A stretch of DNA of 64,000 bases, taken from contig JAACTB010000009.1 in NCBI GenBank assembly GCA_009993605.1, positions 186,001 to 250,000 on the forward strand, given 5' to 3'. How positions within the stretch are numbered: the stretch's first letter is position 1; each line of letters starts with the position of its first letter. This stretch comes from Erythrobacter sp. (GTDB lineage Bacteria; Pseudomonadota; Alphaproteobacteria; Sphingomonadales; Sphingomonadaceae). The position numbers and the translations under genes were made by a program. Of this stretch, positions 8,268-17,609 are shown in pieces. The notes under the pieces were generated by a model. That model saw only the letters and a program-made list of their open reading frames with translations, was not told the DNA's origin and did no database searches.

Positions 8268-9644
8268 GTGGGCTCTATAGTGGGTAAGGGTAATCCGATA
8301 ATCGGGCTGGTCGGGTGGATAGTGCACCGCCTTGTGGCGAGTTACTGGTTCCTCGCGCTTTGGGCCGTCGTCACCGCCCCGATCGCGTTCGGGGCGATGC
8401 TGTATTTCGACCGCAACGGATTGGCCGACTGGATCCTCGACCAGGACCTCGCACCGGTCGCGACGTCCGATGCCGCGAAGGAGACGGCGGGAATCGTGGC
8501 CGGTATCGATGCCGCGCTGCTGACGCTGTTCTTCTCGATCTCGCTGCTGGTGCTGACGCTTGCGGCGGGCAATCTCGGCGTGCGCCTGATCGATCGCTGG
8601 TTGAGCAAGCGGCTGGTCCAGGTGTCGATCGCCGGCCTGACCTTCACCACGCTGTTTTCCGTCCTGACGCTGGCGGCGATCGATTCCGAAGCCGATCTCA
8701 TCGACACGCCGCTGGGCACGATTACCGCCATGCTCGTGCTGCTGGCGGTCAATCTCGCCATGCTGGCCGTGGCCCTGCACGATCTCGGGCGGACCATGTT
8801 CATCGACAAGGCGATCGACAGCCTCGGCAAGGATGCGCGCGCGCCTGCGATCGCGGTGGAAGCAGCGGAGCCGTTCACGGGCGAATTCGCCCAATTGGTG
8901 CCCGCGCCGCTCTCGGGCTATGTCGAAGGTGTCGATCTTGACGAGATGGACAAGCGTTTGAAGGATCATTCCGGCATGATCCGCATCTGCGTCGCCCCCG
9001 GCCAGCATGTCCTGGAAGGCGAACCGATCGCAGCGTTGGAGCATCGTCTCGACAACGCCCGTGCGCTGACGAAGAACATTCCGATCGGCCCGTTCCGCAG
9101 CAACAGCCAGGGCACGGTGTTCCAGGTCCGCCTTCTCGTCGAGATCGCGGCCCGTGCGCTTTCCCCCGCGATCAACGATTTCTACACCGCGCTGGCGGCG
9201 GCCGACGCGCTGACAGAGGTGATCGCGGGCCATACCGACAATTGGGTCGACCCCGGGCTGGTGCCCGTCCCCCGCAATTGTCCACGCTTCGAATTGCCGG
9301 GACAGGATTTCCACGGCCTGTTCCGCGATCCGCTCGCCGCGTTCCGCCAGGCGGCGGCGGACTATCCTTCGGTTGCGATCCGGATGATCGGCAATTACCG
9401 CCGCATCTGCGAACCCCTGTTCGCGCAGGAACCGCAGGATCGCCAGGAGGGCCTGATCGACTTTCTCTACGACGAAGCCAAGCGTCTGTCCGAACATGCC
9501 GCCGACCGCGCGCAATATCGCAGCGATCGGCGCGACATCGAAGCCGCGTTCGAGGAATTCCGCCCCATGCGCACCAGCGCGCGCGAGGCGCGGTTCCATG
9601 CCGAACCCAGCGCCGGATCGAGCGACGCGGTGCCTGCCCGATGA
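8268..9644 (+). CDS. DUF2254 family membrane protein
   Basis: A 458-residue protein with about four membrane segments in its first 180 residues (ASYWFLALWAVVTAPIAFGA, LLTLFFSISLLVLTLAAGNL and others) and a long cytoplasmic tail. The pattern SYWF...FDRNG...TLFFSISLLVL matches DUF2254, a family of unknown function. The start is GTG, with AAAAGGGG about nine bases upstream. The stop overlaps the start of a second DUF2254 gene in an ATGA, so the two are translationally coupled. It is divergent from the rhodopsin gene, with about 150 bp between them. Confidence 0.85.
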   Translation: MGSIVGKGNPIIGLVGWIVHRLVASYWFLALWAVVTAPIAFGAMLYFDRNGLADWILDQDLAPVATSDAAKETAGIVAGIDAALLTLFFSISLLVLTLAAGNLGVRLIDRWLSKRLVQVSIAGLTFTTLFSVLTLAAIDSEADLIDTPLGTITAMLVLLAVNLAMLAVALHDLGRTMFIDKAIDSLGKDARAPAIAVEAAEPFTGEFAQLVPAPLSGYVEGVDLDEMDKRLKDHSGMIRICVAPGQHVLEGEPIAALEHRLDNARALTKNIPIGPFRSNSQGTVFQVRLLVEIAARALSPAINDFYTALAAADALTEVIAGHTDNWVDPGLVPVPRNCPRFELPGQDFHGLFRDPLAAFRQAAADYPSVAIRMIGNYRRICEPLFAQEPQDRQEGLIDFLYDEAKRLSEHAADRAQYRSDRRDIEAAFEEFRPMRTSAREARFHAEPSAGSSDAVPAR

Positions 9645-10957
9645 TGGCCAGGATCACGTCGATCTGGCAGAGCGTCAATGCCAGCTACTGGTTCCTGCCC
9701 GCGATCTTCTCCCTGCTCGCGCTCGCTCTCGCCACGCTGACCCTGTGGTTCGATCGCAATGGCTGGTCCGACGTCGTCTCGCAGACGAGCTGGCTCCAGC
9801 CCGCCCGGCCTGATGGGGCGATCAACATGCTGACCGTGATCGCGGGCACGATGATCGGGGTGGCCTCCACCGTCTTCTCGATCACCATCGCCGCAGTCGC
9901 ATATGCCAGCGGCAATTACGGGCCGCGCCTCCTCACCAATTTCATGGAGGATCGCGGCAATCAGTTCAGCCTCGCGACCTTCATCGGCACTTTCGTCTAC
10001 GCGATCACGGTTTTGCGCGCGGTGAGAAAGGCGGAAGAGACACCGCTCTTCGCGACCGGCGCCGACACCATGTCCGGTTTCGTGCCGCAGATCAGCCTGT
10101 TGGCGGCCTTCGTCCTGATGCTGCTGTCGATCGCGGTGCTGGTCTATTTCCTCAACCACATCCCCGCCTCGATCCGCGTGAACGCAGTGCTGGAAGGGAT
10201 CGGGGCGCGGCTCCTCAGAGATATCAAGCGGCTGTTCCCCGACGAGAATCGCGGCGAACGCTCCGGCAATCGCCCCTCCGGCACGCCGATCATCGCGAAG
10301 GAGACGGGCTACATCCAGTCGATCCAGTTCGAGGCATTGGAGCGGCTCGCGCGCAAGGAGAACGGCAAGCTCAACCTCGCGGTTCGCACCGGCGATTTCG
10401 TCCATCCCTCGGTCGCGCTCGCCTACTGGGCCGATCTGGATGCGATCGACGACTGCCCGGACGACAAGGTGCGAGCCTGTTTCGGCACCGGGGCGATGCG
10501 CACGCCTTCACAGGATATGCAGTTCCTGATCGACGAGCTGGTCGAGATCGGGCTGCGCGCCCTCTCGCCCGGGATCAACGACCCCTTCACCGCCGTAACC
10601 GCGGTCCACTGGCTGGGCGCGGCGACCGCCGAACTGGCGCGGCGCAATCTGACGCGCAGCTTCGCCGAGGAGGGCGAGGAGCCGCATCTCGTTCCGCTCG
10701 ACGACGATTTCGACCACTATCTCGCGCGCGGCTTCGGCGCGATGCGCAGCGGCGTCGCCACCAATCGCATCGCGACCCTCGTCATGTTCGATGCGCTGGT
10801 CGATGCAACGACGACCCTCGACGACGAGACCCGCCGCGCCGCGATCCGGCGAGAGGGGGAAAGGCTGGTCCGTCAGGCCCGCGAACATCTGGTCGGGCCG
10901 GAACTGCTGGCCGTCGAGGCGCGCTTCCAGATCTTCAAGAACGCCGTGCAACGCTAG
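9641..10957 (+). CDS. DUF2254 family membrane protein (second copy)
   Basis: A 438-residue paralogue of the preceding gene with the same layout: NASYWFLPAIFSLLALALAT and FDRNGWSD at the N-terminus, three further membrane segments, then a soluble domain with ALSPGINDPFTA, equivalent to ALSPAINDFYTA in the first copy. Function is unknown. It starts inside the stop codon of the first copy. The two may form a hetero-oligomer, but that is inference. Its end overlaps by 4 bp the convergent EamA gene. Confidence 0.85.
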   Translation: MMARITSIWQSVNASYWFLPAIFSLLALALATLTLWFDRNGWSDVVSQTSWLQPARPDGAINMLTVIAGTMIGVASTVFSITIAAVAYASGNYGPRLLTNFMEDRGNQFSLATFIGTFVYAITVLRAVRKAEETPLFATGADTMSGFVPQISLLAAFVLMLLSIAVLVYFLNHIPASIRVNAVLEGIGARLLRDIKRLFPDENRGERSGNRPSGTPIIAKETGYIQSIQFEALERLARKENGKLNLAVRTGDFVHPSVALAYWADLDAIDDCPDDKVRACFGTGAMRTPSQDMQFLIDELVEIGLRALSPGINDPFTAVTAVHWLGAATAELARRNLTRSFAEEGEEPHLVPLDDDFDHYLARGFGAMRSGVATNRIATLVMFDALVDATTTLDDETRRAAIRREGERLVRQAREHLVGPELLAVEARFQIFKNAVQR

Positions 10958-11853
10958 CGCGCGGGATTGGCCTTCGCCGTGCGCGCCAGCAGGAGCGCCG
11001 CGCCAACCAGGACCATCCCGACGATATCGAGCGCGCCCAAAGTCTCCCCGAAGGCGAACCACCCCACCGCCGCCGCGATCGCAGGCTGGGTCAGCAGCGC
11101 CAGCCCGATGATCAGCGCGGAGAAATGGCCGAGCGAGTAAACCAAGAGCCCCTGGCCGACGATCTGGCTCGAGATCGCGAGCGCGACCACCGGGGTCCAA
11201 TCAGTCGGCCAGACCGGCTCTCCCATGACCAGCCCAATAAGGAGCAATAGCGGTGCAGCGGTCATGCAGACCAGTAGCAGCACGCTCCACTGCCCCACCT
11301 TCGCGCGCGCCTTTTGGGCGGGCAGCAGATAAAAGGCGTAACAGATCCCCGCAAACAGGCAGAACAGATCGCCGAGCGCACTCTGAGTCGAAATTTCCAA
11401 GCTGCGGCCCAAGAGGATCGCCGCGCCCGCCAGCGCCGCCGCTATGCCCAACCCCTCGCGCCAGGTCGGCGCGCGACGCAGGGCGATGAGGCCCCACACC
11501 ATCAGGATCACGCTCCCCGCATTGCCGAACAGGGTCGCATTGCCGAGCCGCGTGCGCTCGATCCCCAAATGCCAGCTGGCAAGATCGAACGCAAAGAATA
11601 CGCCCGCCATGATCGCCAGCAGCGCGATCCGCCGGTCGATCCCGTGCCGCGCCCGCTCGCGCCAGGCGAAGAGCGCGATCAGGGGGATCGGCAGGAACAG
11701 GCGCCAGAAACCCGCGCTCACCGGTCCCGTATCGGCCAGCCGCACCAGCCACGGCCCGAGAGCCAGCGCCACGTTTCCGCCCAGCAGGGCAACGAAATGC
11801 CATGCACCGGGCTGAAAGGCATTCTTGTCCGCCGCGTCGCTTGTGTGGCCCAT
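10954..11853 (-). CDS. DMT-superfamily transporter, EamA type
   Basis: A 299-residue membrane protein with ten predicted hydrophobic helices in two repeated EamA halves (about residues 20-150 and 160-290). The pattern GNATLFGNAGSVILMVWG and the repeat-2 segment LALLTQPAIAAAVGWFAFGE fit drug/metabolite exporters of this superfamily. The substrate is not predictable. It stands alone, convergent with the DUF2254 pair and divergent from the Old Yellow Enzyme gene. Confidence 0.85.
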   Translation of the reverse strand: MGHTSDAADKNAFQPGAWHFVALLGGNVALALGPWLVRLADTGPVSAGFWRLFLPIPLIALFAWRERARHGIDRRIALLAIMAGVFFAFDLASWHLGIERTRLGNATLFGNAGSVILMVWGLIALRRAPTWREGLGIAAALAGAAILLGRSLEISTQSALGDLFCLFAGICYAFYLLPAQKARAKVGQWSVLLLVCMTAAPLLLLIGLVMGEPVWPTDWTPVVALAISSQIVGQGLLVYSLGHFSALIIGLALLTQPAIAAAVGWFAFGETLGALDIVGMVLVGAALLLARTAKANPAR

Positions 11854-11907
11854 GCCCGGCCCCTAGCTCCCCTGCCAGACATGACCAGCAAAAAGGAATT
11901 GGTCGAA

Positions 11908-12999
11908 ATGCACGACAGCTTGTTCGAACCGCTGCGCTTCGGCGCGCTCGAAGCGAAGAACCGCATCTGGATGGCGCCGTTGACGCGCGGGCGCTCCACC
12001 CAGCCGGGCTCCGTTCCCAACGAGATGATGGCGACCTATTACCGCCAGCGCGCGTCTGCGGGTCTCATCATCAGCGAAGCGACGGGGATCAGCGTGGAGG
12101 GTCTCGGCTGGCCCGCCGCGCCGGGCATCTGGAGCGAGGAACAGACCGAAGGCTGGAAGCAGGTGACGAAGGCCGTCCACGACGAAGGCGGCCAGATCGT
12201 CCTTCAGATGTGGCACATGGGCCGCCTGGTGCACCCCGATTTCCTCGGCGGAAATCCGCCCGTTTCCGCCAGCGCGACCAAGGCCCCCGGCCATGCGCAC
12301 ACCTTCGAAGGGCGCAAGGATTACGAAGCGGCCCGCGCGCTTAAAACCGATGAAATTTCGCGCGTCGTCGACGATTATTGCAAGGCCGCCGAAAACGCCA
12401 AGACGGCCGGGTTCGACGGGGTGCAGTTGCACGGGGCGAACGGCTATCTGGTCGACCAATTCCTGCGCGATTCGACCAATCTGCGCGAGGACGAATATGG
12501 CGGCAGCGCCGAAAACCGCACCCGCTTCCTGCGCGAAGTGCTCGAAGCGCTGGTGGGCGTCTGGGGTGCGGACCGCGTCGGAGTGCGCCTCTCCCCCAAT
12601 GGCGAGACGCAAGGGTGCGACGACAGCAATCCGGCGGAGACCTTCGGCGCGGCGGCGCGCGTGATCGAGGATCTCGGCCTCGCCTTCCTCGAACTGCGCG
12701 AACCCGGCCCCGAAGGGACGTTCGGCAGCACCGACGTGCCTAAGCAGAGCCCCCTGATCCGCGATATCTATTCGGGCGCGCTGGTGCTCAACAGCGATTA
12801 CAGCGCCGAACAGGCCGCGGCGGATATCGAGGCGGGACGCTGCGACGCGGTCAGCTGGGGCCGCGATTTCATTTCGAACCCGGACCTGCCCGAACGCTTC
12901 CGCACCGGAGCGGACATCGCGCCGAACAAGGGCGTGCCGCAAAGCTGGTACGGCAAGGGGCCGGAGGGCTATATCGACTACCCGAAACTGGGCGAATAA
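11908..12999 (+). CDS. Old Yellow Enzyme family NADH:flavin oxidoreductase (alkene reductase)
   Basis: An FMN-dependent TIM-barrel enzyme of 363 residues, expected to reduce activated C=C bonds of unsaturated carbonyls using NAD(P)H. Motifs seen are NRIWMAPLTRGRS at the N-terminus, the ligand-binding pair HGANGYLVDQFL, the downstream EYGGSAENRTRFLREV, and VSWGRDFISNPDLPERF near the C-terminus. The ATG at 11908 is preferred because AAGGA lies about eleven bases upstream; an in-frame ATG at 11881 would add nine residues. A physiological substrate cannot be named. Confidence 0.9.
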   Translation: MHDSLFEPLRFGALEAKNRIWMAPLTRGRSTQPGSVPNEMMATYYRQRASAGLIISEATGISVEGLGWPAAPGIWSEEQTEGWKQVTKAVHDEGGQIVLQMWHMGRLVHPDFLGGNPPVSASATKAPGHAHTFEGRKDYEAARALKTDEISRVVDDYCKAAENAKTAGFDGVQLHGANGYLVDQFLRDSTNLREDEYGGSAENRTRFLREVLEALVGVWGADRVGVRLSPNGETQGCDDSNPAETFGAAARVIEDLGLAFLELREPGPEGTFGSTDVPKQSPLIRDIYSGALVLNSDYSAEQAAADIEAGRCDAVSWGRDFISNPDLPERFRTGADIAPNKGVPQSWYGKGPEGYIDYPKLGE

Positions 13000-13010
13000 G
13001 CGGACAGGTC

Positions 13011-13041
13011 GTTTCCCACCGGGCCTTATCCGGTGGGAAAC
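13011..13041. terminator. Strong hairpin between convergent genes, probable bidirectional terminator
   Basis: A perfect 12-bp inverted repeat (GTTTCCCACCGG and its complement) with a 7-base loop sits 11 bp after the Old Yellow Enzyme stop and 22 bp from the end of the convergent lipoprotein gene. There is no clear U-tract, so it may act through the stem alone. Confidence 0.6.
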
Positions 13042-13063
13042 CCCTTCCGGGCGATGGCGTGCC

Positions 13064-13390
13064 CTACTCCGCGTCCTCGATTTCGGCTTCGGTCGCTTCG
13101 ACCGGCTCGCTTGGAGCATCGGTTTCGACCTCGGCGGCGTTATCGCCTTCTTCCGCGTCGGTCTGCGCCGAGCCGCCAGATCCGCCCGTTGCGGCGCGCT
13201 GCGGAGGCGATTGCGAACGCAGCGTGTCGAGCGGCAGCATATCGTCGCTGATCGTGCCGCCCAGCACCTCGCCCTTGGCGGCGCGCCCCTCGTCCTGCGC
13301 GGGCGGCGGCGCTGTCTCGCTTTCGCAGGAGGCGAGAACGGCGCCGCTCGCCAGCAGGGCGATGACCTTCGCAAACAGGGCGGTTTTCAT
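13064..13390 (-). CDS. Small lipoprotein of unknown function
   Basis: A 108-residue protein with a lipoprotein signal peptide (lysine near the N-terminus, hydrophobic core, lipobox LASC with the acylated Cys at about residue 22) and a low-complexity acidic tail rich in Glu, Ala and Thr. No known domain is recognisable. It overlaps the lipB stop by an ATGA, so it is probably co-translated with lipB. A link to lipoylation is not implied. Confidence 0.75.
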   Translation of the reverse strand: MKTALFAKVIALLASGAVLASCESETAPPPAQDEGRAAKGEVLGGTISDDMLPLDTLRSQSPPQRAATGGSGGSAQTDAEEGDNAAEVETDAPSEPVEATEAEIEDAE

Positions 13391-14058
13391 GGCAGCGAGC
13401 AGGCCTTTCCTTCGAGCGCGGCGAGGAAATCCGGGCCGCGCGCGAGCAATGCCTCATCCCACGCCTCGGGCGCAAGCGCGATGCCGAGCGCGTCCAGGCT
13501 GGTGACGCCGAATTCCTCGATGCCGCAGGGCACGATCCCGGTGAAATGCGTGAGATCCGGCGCGAGATTGACCGAGAACCCGTGCATCGTCACCCAGCGG
13601 CGCACCCGCACGCCGATCGCGCCGATCTTGGCCTCGCGCCCGTTCTGGTCGTGGCACCAGATCCCGATGCGGCCGTCCGCTCGCCACGCCTCGACCCCGA
13701 TATCCCCCAAGGTCGCGATCACCCAGCCTTCCAGCGCATGGACGAAACAGCGCACGTCCCTTCCCCGCGTGGTCAGGTCGAGCAGGACATAGCCGATCCG
13801 CTGTCCCGGCCCGTGATAGGTGTAGCGCCCACCGCGCCCCGCTTCGACCACTTCGAAGCGCGGGTCGAGCAATTCGCCCGCATCCGCGCTCGTCCCGGCG
13901 GTGTAGACCGGCGGGTGCTCCAGCAGCCAGACGAGTTCGCGCGCCTCGCCCGCCGCGATGGCGCGATTGCGCGCGTCCATCTGCGCCAGCGCATCGCGAT
14001 AGGGTATCTGCGCGCTCTCGCGGCGGATTTCGACGGTTTCGGGCCAGCTTGCGGACAT
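13387..14058 (-). CDS. lipB: Lipoyl(octanoyl) transferase
   Basis: LipB transfers the octanoyl group from acyl carrier protein to the lipoyl domains of 2-oxoacid dehydrogenases and the glycine cleavage system. The 223-residue protein has [21 protein letters not shown] (substrate pocket), Lys144 in KIGAIGVRV and the catalytic Cys178 in [13 protein letters not shown], the two key residues of the family. Longer in-frame starts exist but add unrelated sequence; the ATG at 14058 gives normal length. It overlaps the downstream lipoprotein gene. lipA is not in the window. Confidence 0.94.
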   Translation of the reverse strand: MSASWPETVEIRRESAQIPYRDALAQMDARNRAIAAGEARELVWLLEHPPVYTAGTSADAGELLDPRFEVVEAGRGGRYTYHGPGQRIGYVLLDLTTRGRDVRCFVHALEGWVIATLGDIGVEAWRADGRIGIWCHDQNGREAKIGAIGVRVRRWVTMHGFSVNLAPDLTHFTGIVPCGIEEFGVTSLDALGIALAPEAWDEALLARGPDFLAALEGKACSLP

Positions 14059-14122
14059 CGGCGATTGCGTGGCGGCACATCGGGCGCTTATCAAGAGGGA
14101 AACGCAAGGCAGGGAATACGCA

Positions 14123-14953
14123 ATGAAACTCGATCTCAGCGCCGCATGGGACGGCGCGATGAAGATGCTGGCCGCCAATCGCGAGATGGTGCTGGTGCTG
14201 GCAGGCGTGTTCTTCCTGGTGCCCTATCTCGCTTTCTCGCTCTTCCTGCCCGATCCCATGGCCCAGGCGGGCGCCGCCGGGGCGGAACCCGATATGGACG
14301 CGATGTCGGCCCAGATCGTCGCCTTTTACGCCGAATCCTGGTGGGCGCTGCTGCTTCTGAGTTTGATCCAGTCCGTGGGCGCGATCGCGGTTCTGACGGT
14401 GCTCGGGGACGGCGAACGTCCCACCGTGGGCGAGGCCGTCGGGCGGGGCGTGCGGCTGCTGCCCACGCAATTCGCGGCCCAGATCCTGGCGGGGCTGGCG
14501 GCGTTCGCGCCGGTGGTCCTGCTGATCGGCATCGGCGCGGCGAGCGGGTCGCCTGCTATCGCTATCGTATTGGGACTGCTGGGCGTTCCGCTCGGACTGT
14601 ATCTGATCGTCAAGTTCTCGATGAGTTCACCCGCCATCGCGATCGAGCGCGTGATCAATCCGATCGCGGCGCTGCGCCGGTCCTGGCACCTGACCAAGGG
14701 CAACAGTTTCCGACTGTTCGCGTTCTACCTGCTCCTGGTGATCGCCTTCCTGATCGTCTCGGCGATCGTATCCCTGATCGGCGGACTGGTCTTCGCGCTC
14801 GGCGGCGAGCATGCCGCTTTGATCGGAAACGGCATCGTCGCCGCGCTCATCAATGCAGGCTTCGCCTGTGTCGCCTATGCCGTGCTGGCGTCCCTCCACA
14901 AGCGACTGGCCGCGCCATCGCCGAGCCTGCCGGCCACCCATCGCGAGGACTGA
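14123..14953 (+). CDS. Integral membrane protein of unknown function (glycerophosphodiesterase-membrane-domain / YciC-like)
   Basis: A 276-residue protein with about six membrane segments, for example [20 protein letters not shown] and [20 protein letters not shown]. The stretch [22 protein letters not shown] is the helix-turn pattern often seen in YciC-like and glycerophosphoryl diester phosphodiesterase membrane domains; no catalytic domain is present. The start at 14123 has AGGGA about eight bases upstream. It is divergent from lipB. A role in envelope lipid homeostasis is only a guess. Confidence 0.7.
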   Translation: MKLDLSAAWDGAMKMLAANREMVLVLAGVFFLVPYLAFSLFLPDPMAQAGAAGAEPDMDAMSAQIVAFYAESWWALLLLSLIQSVGAIAVLTVLGDGERPTVGEAVGRGVRLLPTQFAAQILAGLAAFAPVVLLIGIGAASGSPAIAIVLGLLGVPLGLYLIVKFSMSSPAIAIERVINPIAALRRSWHLTKGNSFRLFAFYLLLVIAFLIVSAIVSLIGGLVFALGGEHAALIGNGIVAALINAGFACVAYAVLASLHKRLAAPSPSLPATHRED

Positions 14954-14977
14954 TCCGCTCGCGGGGAGCGGGGCGCC

Positions 14978-15613
14978 TCAGTCGTCCGCGCGCTTCCAGC
15001 CCCAGAACAGCTTGCAGGGCAATACGTTCAGCGGTTCGAACCCGCTGTCGATGTGGCGGAAATGGCGCGCCATGAAATCGCGCGCCCGGTCCGAGAACTG
15101 ATAGACCAGAAACGCGCCGCCGACGCGCAGGACGCGGTGGGTAGCCGCCGCGATCGCCGGGCCGACTCCGTCTGGCAGCGTCGAGAACGGCAGGCCGGAC
15201 AAAACGTAGTCGGCATGGTCGTGGCCGTGCGCCGAGACGATCTCCTCGACATCGGCTGCCGATCCCAGCACCGCATGGAAGCGGCTGTCGCGGATCGTCT
15301 TCTTGAGATAGTCGATATAGAGCGGATTGGTGTCGATCACGATCAGCGCGCCGTCGCGCTTCAGGCGGTCGAGCACGGGCTGGCAGAACGTCCCCACGCC
15401 GGGTCCGTATTCCACGAACAGGTCGCATTCGTCCCATTTCACAGGCGCCAGCATCTTGGCGATGGTGAAGCGCGATGACGGGATGATCGAGCCGACCATC
15501 TTGGGATGCTGGAGGAAGCCGCGGAAGAACACGCCCCACTGGCCGAACAGCCGCGCGGCGCGCCGCTTGATATCGCCGCGCTCCAGCGCTTGGGCTGCGG
15601 AATTGTCGCTCAA
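14978..15613 (-). CDS. SAM-dependent methyltransferase, PmtA-like phospholipid N-methyltransferase
   Basis: A 211-residue class I methyltransferase. The SAM-binding motif EYGPGVGTF and the acidic residue of IVIDTN are followed by LSGLPFSTLP in the catalytic region and a C-terminal VYQFSD/PCKLFWGWKR. The N-terminal FLQHPKMVGSIIPSSRF is typical of the PmtA-like and rRNA-dimethylase-like group that methylates phosphatidylethanolamine. The start is taken as TTG at 15613, preceded by AAGGG about ten bases upstream, because no ATG lies close to the domain boundary. The head group methylated is not certain. Confidence 0.72.
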   Translation of the reverse strand: MSDNSAAQALERGDIKRRAARLFGQWGVFFRGFLQHPKMVGSIIPSSRFTIAKMLAPVKWDECDLFVEYGPGVGTFCQPVLDRLKRDGALIVIDTNPLYIDYLKKTIRDSRFHAVLGSAADVEEIVSAHGHDHADYVLSGLPFSTLPDGVGPAIAAATHRVLRVGGAFLVYQFSDRARDFMARHFRHIDSGFEPLNVLPCKLFWGWKRADD

Positions 15614-15719
15614 AGAATTGACCCTTATCGACGCACGGGGCTCGGCCCGACCGGCGCGCAGCGATACAGTTTCGATGCGGCATTGCAAGCACGGGCCGCC
15701 GGGCGTAGCGCGTCGGCCC

Positions 15720-17075
15720 ATGTCCGACAGCGATCGCGGCCCTTCCGCAGCCCCTCCCCCGCCCGCCATGCCGGGCTCGATCCCGAAGGGGCGGATGGCG
15801 TTGCTGTTCATGGTCATGCTGACCACGGCGGCGGGCAACACCGCGATGCAATCGGTCATGCCATCCATCGGCACCGCGCTTGGGATTGCGGACGTATGGA
15901 TCAGCCTCGCCTATAGTTGGTCCGCGCTGCTGTGGGTGATCTGCGCGCCGTTCTGGGCGGGCCGGTCCGACCGCAGGGGCCGCAAGGCGATGATGGCGCT
16001 GGGCCTGACCGGCTTCGCGATCAGCTTCTCTTTATGCGGACTGATGCTCTGGCTGGGCCTGTCGGGCTATCTGACCGCGTTCTGGGCGCTGATCCTGTTC
16101 GCCGCCGCGCGCAGCCTTTATGGCGGCTTCGGCAGCGCGGCGCCGCCCGCGGTCCAGGCCTATGTCGCAAGCCGTACTCCGCGCGCCGAGCGGACGCAGG
16201 CGCTGTCGCTGATCGCGTCGAGCTTCGGGCTCGGCACGGTGATCGGGCCCGCGCTCGCGCCGCTGATGGTGCTGCCCGGCGTCGGCCTCACCGGCCCGTT
16301 CGTGATTTTTGCCCTGATGGGCGTCGCAACCCTCATCGCCCTTCGCCTGCGCCTGCCGAACGACGAGCCGCAATTCGCCGCCAAGGGGACGGCTTACGAG
16401 ACCCCCTATTCGGGCAGCCCGACGGCCGATCCGGTAGCGACGCCGGAAGAGGACGAGGACGAACCCTTCGTGGAGCCGCACAAGCTACGCTGGTTCGAAC
16501 CGCGCCTGCGCCCCTGGGTCATCACCGGCCTTATCGGCGGCCATGCGCAGGCGATGGTGCTGGGCATCGCGGGCTTTCTCGTGCTCGACCGACTGGGCCT
16601 GCGCGCCACGCCGGACGAGGGGACGGGCCCGATCGGCCTCGTGCTGATGGCGGGCGCGATCGCCACTCTGCTGGCGCAGTGGGGCCTGATCCCGCGCTTC
16701 AATCTCGGCCCGCGCGCCGCGACTCTGTCGGGTATCGCAATCGCCGGGTTCGGAGTTGCCATGCTGGCGGTCGCGGGTTCGATCCACACGATCGCGCTCG
16801 CCTTCGCCATCGCCTCGCTCGGCTTCGGCCTGTTCCGCCCCGGATCGACCTCGGGCACTTCGCTCGCGGTGACGCGCGCCGAACAGGGGCAGGCATCGGG
16901 CATCACCGCCTCGGTCGCGGGGGCGAGCTACATCTATGCGCCAGCCCTCGGCGTCTATCTCTACGGCCATTCCGACTGGCTGGGCTTCGGCCTGATCGTG
17001 GCGCTGTGCGTGATCGTGTTCGCCTATGGCACGCTGGCACTCCAGAAAGACAGCGACCTGACCCGCAACCGCTGA
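15720..17075 (+). CDS. Major facilitator superfamily transporter
   Basis: A 451-residue protein with twelve predicted membrane helices and a longer acidic central loop (PEEDEDEPFVEPHK, about residues 240-255). The cytoplasmic motif A appears as GRSDRRGRKAMM after helix 2, and motif C-like GTVIGPALAPLM in helix 5 suggests a drug:proton antiporter of the DHA1 type. The substrate is unknown. The start is ambiguous among 15675, 15720 and 15768. It is divergent from the methyltransferase gene and convergent with the arsC-family gene. Confidence 0.85.
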   Translation: MSDSDRGPSAAPPPPAMPGSIPKGRMALLFMVMLTTAAGNTAMQSVMPSIGTALGIADVWISLAYSWSALLWVICAPFWAGRSDRRGRKAMMALGLTGFAISFSLCGLMLWLGLSGYLTAFWALILFAAARSLYGGFGSAAPPAVQAYVASRTPRAERTQALSLIASSFGLGTVIGPALAPLMVLPGVGLTGPFVIFALMGVATLIALRLRLPNDEPQFAAKGTAYETPYSGSPTADPVATPEEDEDEPFVEPHKLRWFEPRLRPWVITGLIGGHAQAMVLGIAGFLVLDRLGLRATPDEGTGPIGLVLMAGAIATLLAQWGLIPRFNLGPRAATLSGIAIAGFGVAMLAVAGSIHTIALAFAIASLGFGLFRPGSTSGTSLAVTRAEQGQASGITASVAGASYIYAPALGVYLYGHSDWLGFGLIVALCVIVFAYGTLALQKDSDLTRNR

Positions 17076-17082
17076 GAAGGCG

Positions 17083-17427
17083 CTAGAGGACTTCCAGCAC
17101 GCGATCCTGCGGGCGGCAGAGCCTGACGCCCTTTTCGGTTTCGACCAAGGGTCGCTCGATCAGGATCGGATCGGCCACCATCGCCGCCAGCACCGCCTCG
17201 TCCGACGCATCGGGAAGGCCCCGCTCCTCGGCGTCGGTCCCGCGGAGGCGCAAGCCTTCCTGCGGCGCGATCCCCGCATCCGCGTAGAGCTGCGCCAGTT
17301 TCTGAGCAGTTGGCGGGTCTTTCAGATATTCGACCACGGTCAGGTCTACCTTCGACAGATTTTCCAGGATCGCCAGCGTCTTGCGCGAGGTCCCGCATTT
17401 AGGGTTGTGCCAGATCGTCGCCTTCAT
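17083..17427 (-). CDS. arsC: ArsC-family arsenate reductase (glutaredoxin type)
   Basis: A 114-residue thioredoxin-fold protein with the ArsC signature HNPKCGTSRKTL (catalytic Cys11) and the C-terminal ILIERPLV segment carrying a conserved arginine. Length and motif match glutathione/glutaredoxin-dependent arsenate reductases, which reduce arsenate to arsenite. No arsB, acr3 or arsR is adjacent, so a role in arsenic resistance is not supported by context; related ArsC/Spx-like proteins can have other roles. Confidence 0.85.
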   Translation of the reverse strand: MKATIWHNPKCGTSRKTLAILENLSKVDLTVVEYLKDPPTAQKLAQLYADAGIAPQEGLRLRGTDAEERGLPDASDEAVLAAMVADPILIERPLVETEKGVRLCRPQDRVLEVL

Positions 17428-17541
17428 GGTGTTCTCCTTGGCCTGAGTGGGGCTTCCAATTATCGCCGCACCTAATCGAGCGAGACGATCACTGAAAGAG
17501 CATTAAGCGAAGTTTTCCCGTGCCGGCCATCGCGTCGCCAC

Positions 17542-17564
17542 TTGCAAATGAGAATACCTCGCAA
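17542..17564. promoter_or_regulatory. Fur-like inverted repeat upstream of the siderophore receptor
   Basis: A 23-bp imperfect inverted repeat begins TTGCAAATGAGAA and ends TCGCAA, 45 bp before the receptor start. The TTGC/GCAA ends and A/T-rich left half resemble alphaproteobacterial Fur boxes (TGCAAATGA-type). The right half is degenerate, so this is a candidate only. Confidence 0.4.
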
Positions 17565-17609
17565 TAGCAGGGCCATCGATCGTTACAGCTTTCAGACGGG
17601 AATTTCTTC

